Shown here in pieces: positions 1 through 5,028 of a DNA stretch of 5,028 nt. The DNA is from JBJXGF01 sp046153015 (GTDB lineage Bacteria; Actinomycetota; Acidimicrobiia; Acidimicrobiales; CAIXPF01). The number at the start of each line of letters is the position of its first letter. Within the stretch, counting starts at the first letter, position 1. The translations under genes and the position numbers were made by a program. The stretch covers positions 1-5,028 of the forward strand of contig JBJXGF010000132.1 in the NCBI GenBank assembly GCA_046153015.1, written 5' to 3'. Below the pieces are notes generated by a model. It worked only from the letters and a program-made list of their open reading frames with translations. It had not been told where the DNA came from and ran no database searches.

Positions 1-56
1 CCGCACAGCGCCGCCGCGTCCAACAGCTCACGATCCGGACGGGACGACCCCTGCAT
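1..56 (-). CDS. N-terminus of a probable IS1182-family transposase (3' part beyond left edge)
   Basis: Eighteen complete codons are visible, from an ATG at 56-54 to the left edge, reading MQGSSRPDRELLDAAALC. The pattern 'MQG...RELLDA..L' followed by a Gly codon start is, from memory, typical of the first residues of actinobacterial IS1182-family DDE transposases. Such proteins would cut and join DNA at the ends of their element. The frame is open upstream to a TGA at 116-114, so a GTG at 80-78 is an alternative start, but ATG 56 gives the family-like N-terminus. No good Shine-Dalgarno sequence is spaced correctly; a run of six G touches the ATG. A 7-bp hairpin lies 14 bases upstream of the start. 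With so few residues the family call is recognition of a pattern, not proof, and the gene may be intact or a remnant. Confidence 0.45.
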   Translation of the reverse strand, partial: MQGSSRPDRELLDAAALC

Positions 57-255
57 CCCCCCATTCTTTTCGATCCGCACCCGGATCGCGAATCGAGCAG
101 GCCTACCGATTGCTCAGCAGTCTCCTACGAGCGCCGTCGGCGTCGATGCGCAGCCCAGCCTCGAAGGCGACGACGCCGAGCGCGAGTCGAGCCGCCAGAT
201 CCGCACAGGGAACCGCTCTTGGGGTTGAAGGTCAGCAATGGCGTGCGCTTGCAGG
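57..255. other. Non-coding stretch between the toxin-like gene and the transposase start
   Basis: About 200 bases follow the TGA of the DUF2272 gene (258-256). I see no convincing coding frame, no T-tailed terminator and no tRNA. An imperfect stem lies at 160-180 (ggcg/cgcc around acga) but has no T-run. If the left-edge gene is a transposase, the boundary and terminal inverted repeat of the insertion sequence should lie in this stretch. They cannot be recognised without the other end of the element. Confidence 0.5.
71..88. repeat. Perfect 7-bp inverted repeat (hairpin) upstream of the transposase start
   Basis: On the plus strand cgatccg (71-77) and cggatcg (82-88) are exact reverse complements separated by the 4-base loop cacc. 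On the minus strand the hairpin is followed by AAAAG and then a G-run leading into the ATG at 56. There is no T-tract after the stem on either strand, so it does not look like an intrinsic terminator. Insertion sequences often carry hairpins just inside their end that mask the transposase start when transcription enters from outside; that role here is inference. Confidence 0.5.
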
Positions 256-1857
256 TCAGGCCTGACCCGATTCCAGGGTAGGGGCCGCTGCGAGCCGCCG
301 GCGTACGACGGCTCGGAGTGCGAGCCATTCTGAGATGAGGGTCCGTTCGTCGGAGCGTAGCTTTCGGGCGCCCAGCTCCGGGTGCCGGGCCCGCAGCGCC
401 CAGTCCGTGATGGCGTTCTCGTTGCGCTCACCGGCGGCGATGGCCGACGCGATCGCGGTCTCGGCGGGGTCGCCGGCGGGGGGCGTGGGGCCGGGCCGGT
501 TCTCGGTGGGGGGTCCGACTTCGACGATGGCGATGCGCTCTTTGTTGGGGTCGCCGAGCGGTTTCACGAACCCGGCGTCGTCGAGCGCTATGCGTTTGCG
601 GCCGACCCTTTGGTTTACGTTGCCGCCGATGACGGTGGCGTAGCGACCGTCGGCGTCGCGGCCAAGGTCGACCACCAGATCCGAGTGCATGTACCAGTAG
701 GGCCTCGGGGACACGGTGTCGTAGGTGACCCCGCAACGCAACTTGTCGTTCGAGCAGCGGGCGGCGGCGATGAGGTCGCCGACTCGGGGGGCGCGTTCGG
801 TGATGCGGTACGCCCAGATCGGCGCGGTCGTGTCCCCGGCGAGACGTCGTTGCTTGGCCTTGGCGACAAAGACGCGGTGCGCGCCGCTGTACTCGAAGGC
901 GCGCCCGGCGCCAGCCCGGCGCAGCACGTAGCTGATGAACGCTGCGCTCCACGCGTAGTTGGGGTCGCGCGCTTGGGCGGCGGCGCTTTTGGGCGAATGG
1001 CCGAGGCCGTCGATGAGGTAGCGCTCGACTCGGGCGATCCCGGCGGGTTTGGTTTCGGTAAGGTTGTTCCCCGCCCAGTAGGCGTGCTCACGACGGGCGA
1101 GGCTCGCCGCCCGCCGGCGCACCTGCGCCCAGGCGGTGCTCGCTGGCGCGGTCTCGTGTTGGACAGGGTCGGGTCGGAGCTCGAAAGCGTCGCCGCCGGC
1201 GAGGGTGATGTAGCGGGCGAGGCGGGCGAGCGCGGCGACAGCAGCCGGGTCGACGCGTTGGGGTTTGGCGCTGCGGGCCTCGGCAGGGGCCCCGGAGGCG
1301 CCGCCGCCGGCGGCGCCGCTGAGCGCGGCTCGGCGTCGGCGCAGGGCGCGCGCGGCGGCGGGGTCGCCGTGGGCCTGGGCTTGTCGGGCGGCGTCGGCGT
1401 AGACGGTGCGGGCCCAGGCGAGGGTCCGAGCTTCGATGGGCATGCCGGCGACGCGCATGACGCGGCGTCGGGCGGTGTTGTCTCCGCCAACGTTGTAGCT
1501 GCCGCGTTCGACGCTGAATCGCGGCGTGTGGTGTGCGGCGTGGGCGCTGGCGGCGGTGACGTGGCCGGCGTGGAGGTTTGGCCGCAGCTGCGGGGTGCGG
1601 CCGGGACCGAAGCGGACGAGCAGCGGGGCGAGGGGGTGGCCGGGGCGGGCGAGCACGGCCCGGAGCGTGTTGACCCGGAAGTTGCGGCGTTGGCGGGCGT
1701 GGTCGTTGGTGTTCTCATCGTCGGTGGGCGCGGCGCGGGTGAAGACGAGCTCGCCGAGCCAGGGGGTCGGGCGTTGAGCGAGCTCGTCGAGGAGTCGGCC
1801 GGTGTGGGCGTCGAGCCTCGACAGCTTGTGGGTGTACGGATCGATGGTGCTGCTCAC
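256..1857 (-). CDS. Multidomain toxin-like protein: Ntox5-like region plus DUF2272 domain
   Basis: This is a 533-residue soluble protein with no signal peptide or membrane segment. Residues about 60-160 resemble the polymorphic toxin type 5 (Ntox5) region: 'HPLAPLL' (74-80), 'LHAGHV' (95-100), 'RFSVERGSYN' (113-122), then 'VAGMPIEARTLAWA' (136-149). Ntox5 is a predicted nuclease-type toxin domain. Residues about 171-200 form an Arg/Ala/Gly-rich linker. Residues about 250-445 match DUF2272: 'YAWSAAFISYVLRRAG' (301-316), 'FEYSGAH' (321-327), 'VGDLI' (359-363), 'MHSDLVVDL' (390-398) and 'IGGNV' (410-414). The DUF2272 layout recalls NlpC/P60-like amidases, but Ser304 sits where those have the catalytic Cys; His391 could be the second catalytic residue. 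A helical tail (462-520) carries 'RHPELG' and 'ISEWLAL'. The start is a GTG at 1857-1855, overlapping the preceding stop by 4 bases and preceded by AAGGGA. It is the last gene of the operon. Domain calls are from memory of family patterns; DUF2272 is the surer one. Confidence 0.82.
   Translation of the reverse strand: MSSTIDPYTHKLSRLDAHTGRLLDELAQRPTPWLGELVFTRAAPTDDENTNDHARQRRNFRVNTLRAVLARPGHPLAPLLVRFGPGRTPQLRPNLHAGHVTAASAHAAHHTPRFSVERGSYNVGGDNTARRRVMRVAGMPIEARTLAWARTVYADAARQAQAHGDPAAARALRRRRAALSGAAGGGASGAPAEARSAKPQRVDPAAVAALARLARYITLAGGDAFELRPDPVQHETAPASTAWAQVRRRAASLARREHAYWAGNNLTETKPAGIARVERYLIDGLGHSPKSAAAQARDPNYAWSAAFISYVLRRAGAGRAFEYSGAHRVFVAKAKQRRLAGDTTAPIWAYRITERAPRVGDLIAAARCSNDKLRCGVTYDTVSPRPYWYMHSDLVVDLGRDADGRYATVIGGNVNQRVGRKRIALDDAGFVKPLGDPNKERIAIVEVGPPTENRPGPTPPAGDPAETAIASAIAAGERNENAITDWALRARHPELGARKLRSDERTLISEWLALRAVVRRRLAAAPTLESGQA
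1297..1317. repeat. Perfect 10-bp palindrome with a one-base centre inside the linker coding region
   Basis: ggcgccgccg (1297-1306) and cggcggcgcc (1308-1317) are exact reverse complements around base 1307. On the minus strand this encodes the Gly/Ala-rich linker near residues 181-187 of the DUF2272 protein. A GGC/GCC-rich low-complexity tract gives such symmetry easily, so it may simply reflect linker codon use. Confidence 0.6.
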
Positions 1858-2606
1858 CGGTGTGTCCCTTGGCGAAGGCGGGCGGCAAGCCCGGTCAGGC
1901 GGGCGATCGCGCCCCCGCAGATCGCTGCGGTTTGGGGCGCGGGGAGCTTGAGAAGGCGGATCTTTTCGAGCTCGAGGGCGGGGTGGCAGAGCGGCCCGTC
2001 CGAGCCGAAGATGAGCTTGTGGGGAGCTCGGCGAGCGGCCGCCGCGAGGGCGTCGAAGTATCGGACGCCGCTGGTGTCGGCGTAGACGTTGGGGTGGCGG
2101 ACGAGCTGGTCGGTGACGGCGAGGAAGACCATCCAGTCGTCAGCGAAGCCGCCAAGGTGCGCGGCGATGAAGGCCACGTCGGGGTAGCGGCCGGCGAGCA
2201 TCTCCAGGCGGGCGGGTTGGCGGTAGATGTCGTAGAGGATCGGGAGCTGGTAGCGGCGGGCGAGCTCGCACAGCGCCCGGCTGGGGTGGGCTTCGGCGCC
2301 GTGGACCTTGACGCCGCGGAACCCGTGGACCTCGACGGCGCGGCCGATCTGGCGGTCGAGGCGGGCGGCGTCGCGTTGGGGGTGAACGGCCGCGAACCCG
2401 GTGAGCAGGCCGGCGTGGCGGCTGACGATGGCCGCGAGTCGACGGTTCGCGGCGGCGTAGTCGCTGTTGAACACGGGGAACACGATTGTGTGGTCTATGC
2501 CGGCGGCGGCGGCGCGTTCGAGGTGGGGCCACAGGCGTGCTTCAGTGTCCCAAGGGCCGGTGAACCCGTCGCCCGTGCCGGCGTGACAGTGTGCGTCGAT
2601 GATCAT
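1854..2606 (-). CDS. Amidohydrolase family protein (Amidohydro_2, TIM-barrel metal-dependent hydrolase)
   Basis: This 250-residue cytosolic enzyme would hydrolyse or decarboxylate a small molecule; the substrate is unknown. It begins with the strand-1 metal motif 'IIDAHCH' (His6, His8). It continues with 'GFRGVKVHG' (Lys100), 'AAHLGGFADD' (His150), 'YADTSGV' (176-181) and 'LIFGSDGPLCH' (catalytic Asp203). These appear in the order and spacing of the Amidohydro_2 family, and the short length is normal for it. At strand 5 the usual 'lPvliHtG' reads 'LPILYDIY', so Asp126 stands where the metal-binding His is expected. The start is the ATG at 2606-2604. It overlaps the M20 stop as ATGA and has GGGGGA four bases upstream (2616-2611). 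The frame is open further upstream to 2894, but that stretch is basic, Pro-rich and lies inside the M20 gene, so the longer start is wrong. The stop overlaps the next gene by 4 bases. Confidence 0.88.
   Translation of the reverse strand: MIIDAHCHAGTGDGFTGPWDTEARLWPHLERAAAAGIDHTIVFPVFNSDYAAANRRLAAIVSRHAGLLTGFAAVHPQRDAARLDRQIGRAVEVHGFRGVKVHGAEAHPSRALCELARRYQLPILYDIYRQPARLEMLAGRYPDVAFIAAHLGGFADDWMVFLAVTDQLVRHPNVYADTSGVRYFDALAAAARRAPHKLIFGSDGPLCHPALELEKIRLLKLPAPQTAAICGGAIARLTGLAARLRQGTHR
1865..1870 (-). promoter_or_regulatory. Shine-Dalgarno sequence supporting the GTG start at 1857
   Basis: The minus strand reads AAGGGA here, 7 bases before the GTG at 1857-1855. It lies inside the end of the amidohydrolase gene. 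Together with the 4-base GTGA overlap it fixes this GTG as the start and suggests translational coupling to the upstream gene. Confidence 0.6.
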
Positions 2607-3877
2607 GTTGTCCCCCGGCGCTGGTGGCCGAGCTCTACGGCGAGGTGGTGAATTGTTCGCCGGGTGCGTTCGAGCCTTGCCAGGCTGACTTTTTCGGGCG
2701 CGCCGTGCGCCTGGTCGCTCGGGGCCCCGAAACCGCAGAGGATCATCGCGGCGCCGGCGGTGGCGTCCTCCAGGAGAGGCACGGCGGGGATGCTGCCGCC
2801 GCTGCCTACGAACGCCGGGGGGATCCCCCACACCGAGCTGATCGCCCGCGTCGCAGCTAGGAGCTCCGGGGATCGTCGATCGGCCAGCCGCCACGGGCGG
2901 ACCTGCAGGTGGCTCGTGTAGTCGACTCGGAGTGGTGGTCGCACGTTGCGCCTGGCGTGGGCGGCCAGGGCGTGTTCGATCGCGGCGGGGTGTTGGCGGT
3001 CAACCAGGCGGACGTTCAACTTCGCCGTCGCTTGGGTTGGGATGATGTGACGGGGGCCGGGACCCCAGCCGGGTGTGTGCAGCCCCGTGACGACAATCGC
3101 CGGCGAGCGGGTCACGTCGCCGGGGACGAGGTGGTCCACTCCGTCGTAGAAGCCGGGGAGCGCGACGTGCCCGGCGGTGGTGTGGAGGCTGGACACTACA
3201 GCGGCGAGGGCGGCGGCGGGGCTGGGCACGAGGCCGCCGTAGCGGCCGGAATGGCGCTGCGGTCCGGGTCGAATGACGGTGAGGTCGCCGCTGAACTCGC
3301 CGCGCAGCGAGCAGATGAGGGTGGGCTGCCCGTTCGGCAGGGTCTGGCTGTCGCACGCGACGACGGCGTCCACCGGGCGCAGCCACGCGTCGAGATGGGC
3401 GAGGGCGTCGCGAAGCCCCCGGCTGCCGATCTCCTCCGCTCCCTCGTAGAGGAAGCGCAAGTTCACTGGCGTCAGTTGTGCGGCTCCTCGGATGAGGTCT
3501 TCGGCGGCGTGGATCTGGGCGATCAAGGGGCCTTTGTCATCGGTTGCGCCCCGCCCGACCACGTGCGCGCCGTGTCGTGCCGCCTCGAACGGCGGTGACG
3601 GCCACCGGTCTCGGTCTCCGACGGGGGCCACGTCGTAGTGCCCGTACAGAAGCAGAGTGGGGCGCTTTGAGCTGACTCGATGCTCGCCGATCACCACGGG
3701 CGGGTCGGTGCCGGGCACGAACGTCACGGATCTGACCCCGGCGCGGTTCAGGCGTCTGGCGACCCAGGCCGCGGCGCGTCTCATGGCGCACTCCGGAGGG
3801 GCAGCGCTGACGGAGGGGATGGCGACGAGTTCGGTGAGGTCGCGTAGCAGCGCGGAGCTAGTCGGCTTTGTCGACAT
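2603..3877 (-). CDS. M20-family metallopeptidase / amidohydrolase
   Basis: This 424-residue protein has full length for the M20 (ArgE/DapE/dipeptidase/CPG2-type) family. These two-metal enzymes hydrolyse peptide or N-acyl bonds of small substrates in the cytoplasm. All core residues are visible: 'YGHYDVAPVG' (metal His80, Asp82), 'GRGATDDKG' (bridging Asp113), 'YEGAEEIGS' (general base Glu148, metal Glu149), 'VACDSQ' (metal Asp176) and 'QAHGAPEKV' (metal His391). The lid-domain signature 'RHSGRYGG' (208-215, His210) and 'GSGGSIP' (358-364) resemble the dipeptidase-like M20 branch. Catalysis therefore looks intact. The substrate is not determined by sequence. The ATG at 3877-3875 lies within the end of the upstream PLP-enzyme gene (20-base overlap) and has no clear Shine-Dalgarno sequence, so translation probably depends on coupling. 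Its stop overlaps the amidohydrolase start by 4 bases. Confidence 0.93.
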   Translation of the reverse strand: MSTKPTSSALLRDLTELVAIPSVSAAPPECAMRRAAAWVARRLNRAGVRSVTFVPGTDPPVVIGEHRVSSKRPTLLLYGHYDVAPVGDRDRWPSPPFEAARHGAHVVGRGATDDKGPLIAQIHAAEDLIRGAAQLTPVNLRFLYEGAEEIGSRGLRDALAHLDAWLRPVDAVVACDSQTLPNGQPTLICSLRGEFSGDLTVIRPGPQRHSGRYGGLVPSPAAALAAVVSSLHTTAGHVALPGFYDGVDHLVPGDVTRSPAIVVTGLHTPGWGPGPRHIIPTQATAKLNVRLVDRQHPAAIEHALAAHARRNVRPPLRVDYTSHLQVRPWRLADRRSPELLAATRAISSVWGIPPAFVGSGGSIPAVPLLEDATAGAAMILCGFGAPSDQAHGAPEKVSLARLERTRRTIHHLAVELGHQRRGTT

Positions 3878-5028
3878 GGGGGCTCTGGTGGATGCTCGGC
3901 AGGCTGACCGCCAATTGCCTGGTCAGCGAGTGGATGTGGCCGACCGTGTGGGTGGCGTTCACGAGAACCGCCAGTCCGCAGCCAGGTCTGCAGCGCCGGT
4001 TGACCAGCACCGTTCTCAGGCCGGCTGCGTCGAGGCGCTGCACGGCTCGGCGGCCCTCTTCGGCCGGGACGGGCAAGGTCTGCATCGGCCAGCGTCCGCC
4101 GTCGGGGCAGGGCAGGCCGGCAGCGACGACGCCCTGGCGGAAGAGCCTGACGAGGCGGTGCAGGCGATGCCGGCGTTCGGCGGCGGCGCCGGAGCGTTCC
4201 GCGGCCAGCGCCTCGGTGCACGCGGCGAGCGCAGCCGCGTTGGGCCCGCTGCCGTGGAGCTGGAGCGGCCCGGCGGCTCGGAGCTGGTCGATCAACCATC
4301 CCGGTCCGCATGTCACCGCGAGCGGCGCGCCGTACGCTTTGGCCAGCGACGCCACGACGACAAGCCGGTCGCTGTCCGCACAAGCGGACCAGCGCACGCT
4401 TCCGCCCCCTCCTGCCCCGTAGCCGCCTGCGGCGGGCACGCCGGCGAGGCCGAGCCCCTGGGTGTCGTCAACCACCACTAGCCCGTCGAAGGGCCGGATC
4501 GCGGCGACAAGGTCGTTCAGGGGGGCGATTCGCCCGCAGCCGGGGCATAGACCGTCGACCAGGAGCACCACCGCACCGGGCGAGTCCGCGGCGTGGCGGC
4601 GAACCTCGTCGGCGTCGAAGTGGGCGACCCGCCGCCTCACCAGCGGTAAGGAAGGCGCCCGCCCGCTCACCGAACGCGGCGCGCTCTGCGCCGCGCCGAT
4701 CGCCATGAGCCCGATCGGGTAGGCCGCTGCGTCGACAAGCACGACGCCGGCCAGCGCGCCCAGAACGGCCCATAGGTCGACGAACGCGTGGAGTGTGCTC
4801 GCAGCCATGACGGCTGCCGGTAAGCCGATGAGCGAGGCGACCTCAGCAGCGAGCGGTGCGTTCACGGCCGGATCGAGGATCGGGGGCCGACCGGTCGTCA
4901 GCTCCGCCCATCGAGGCAGCGTCGACGAGGCGTGCCGAAAGCCGAGGTAGCCGCTGGAGGTGAAGTCCCCGCGGGGGCCGGGTGATGGTTCCGTACAAGG
5001 AGCCGTGGATGGACCGTGTTGACGTCGT
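3858..5028 (-). CDS. Alpha-oxoamine-synthase-like PLP-dependent enzyme (AONS/KBL-type), 5' end beyond right edge
   Basis: Fold-type I PLP enzyme related to 8-amino-7-oxononanoate synthase and 2-amino-3-ketobutyrate ligase, which join an amino acid to an acyl-CoA with loss of CO2. A GTG at 4865-4863 could be taken as the start, but the frame stays open to the edge with no start codon. It encodes the expected family N-terminus, 'GDFTSSGYLGFRH' (compare 'DFsSNDYLGL'). The visible part is thus 389 residues and 5'-partial. Counting from the edge, 'VVVDDTQGLG' holds the PLP-pyridine Asp187, and 'ASLAKAYGAP' holds the Schiff-base Lys230 (codon 4340-4338). 'VDGLCPGCGRIAPL' matches the family 'eGlfSMdGdiaPL' strand. 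Two usual active-site His residues are replaced: Tyr103 for the PLP-stacking His and Gln190 for the His of 'DDxH'. It is the first visible gene of the operon and its TAG lies 20 bases inside the M20 gene. The substrate is unknown; an aminotransferase-like role is an alternative. Confidence 0.85.
   Translation of the reverse strand, partial: RRQHGPSTAPCTEPSPGPRGDFTSSGYLGFRHASSTLPRWAELTTGRPPILDPAVNAPLAAEVASLIGLPAAVMAASTLHAFVDLWAVLGALAGVVLVDAAAYPIGLMAIGAAQSAPRSVSGRAPSLPLVRRRVAHFDADEVRRHAADSPGAVVLLVDGLCPGCGRIAPLNDLVAAIRPFDGLVVVDDTQGLGLAGVPAAGGYGAGGGGSVRWSACADSDRLVVVASLAKAYGAPLAVTCGPGWLIDQLRAAGPLQLHGSGPNAAALAACTEALAAERSGAAAERRHRLHRLVRLFRQGVVAAGLPCPDGGRWPMQTLPVPAEEGRRAVQRLDAAGLRTVLVNRRCRPGCGLAVLVNATHTVGHIHSLTRQLAVSLPSIHQSPHVDKAD

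Noticed and set aside
160..180. Possible terminator hairpin after the DUF2272 gene
   Set aside because: The stem is only four paired bases plus an imperfect extension, and there is no T-run on the minus strand.
72..206. Nine-base direct repeat gatccgcac at 72-80 and 198-206
   Set aside because: Flanking bases do not match and the length is close to chance in such GC-rich DNA; not usable as an IS-end or target duplication.
114..431. Small minus-strand open frame of 105 codons spanning the end of the DUF2272 gene
   Set aside because: It overlaps the end of the real gene in another frame and has no recognisable features; not a credible immunity gene.
382..2085. Long plus-strand open frame (567 codons) opposite the DUF2272 gene
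   Set aside because: Its protein is a Gly/Val/Ala-rich string with no recognisable motifs. It is the antisense shadow of a GC-rich gene, while the minus strand carries clear DUF2272 motifs.
1860..2651. Plus-strand open frame of 263 codons
   Set aside because: Antisense to the amidohydrolase; low-complexity Gly/Val/Asp-rich product without motifs.
2607..2894. Upstream extension of the amidohydrolase frame to 2894
   Set aside because: The extra 96 residues are Arg/Pro-rich, lie inside the M20 gene in another frame and precede the typical N-terminal 'MIIDAHCH'.
3657..4481. Plus-strand open frame of 274 codons
   Set aside because: Antisense to the M20 and PLP-enzyme genes, with no domain-like pattern; GC-driven lack of stops.

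Overview
This is a very GC-rich window (roughly 70% by eye, strong G/C at third codon positions). That points to a high-GC bacterium, most likely an actinobacterium, but no marker gene fixes the taxon. All genes that can be supported lie on the minus strand, so the window reads from right to left.

From right to left there are four tightly packed genes. (1) An alpha-oxoamine-synthase-like, PLP-dependent enzyme (3858-5028). Its reading frame stays open to the right edge, so its true start is outside the window. (2) An M20-family metallo-hydrolase (2603-3877). (3) A short TIM-barrel amidohydrolase of the Amidohydro_2 type (1854-2606). (4) A 533-residue multidomain protein (256-1857). It has an N-terminal half resembling the polymorphic toxin type 5 (Ntox5) domain, a low-complexity linker, a DUF2272 domain and a C-terminal helical tail. 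The junctions overlap by 20, 4 and 4 bases, so the four genes are almost certainly one operon with translational coupling. The promoter lies to the right of the window.

The last 255 bases on the left hold no gene of the operon. At the left edge the first 18 codons of another minus-strand gene are visible. They look like the N-terminus of an IS1182-family transposase, preceded by a perfect 7-bp hairpin. The operon therefore appears to run into an insertion sequence just after the toxin-like gene, and no immunity gene is visible there.

The most interesting feature is the combination. Three small-molecule enzymes (a PLP C-C bond-forming enzyme, an amide/peptide hydrolase and an amidohydrolase) are stitched by overlapping reading frames to a protein with toxin-like and cell-wall-hydrolase-like domains. 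Two of the three enzymes also show substitutions at normally conserved active-site histidines. Whether this is a biosynthetic or effector module, or an accessory part of a larger secretion or conflict locus, cannot be decided from this window.
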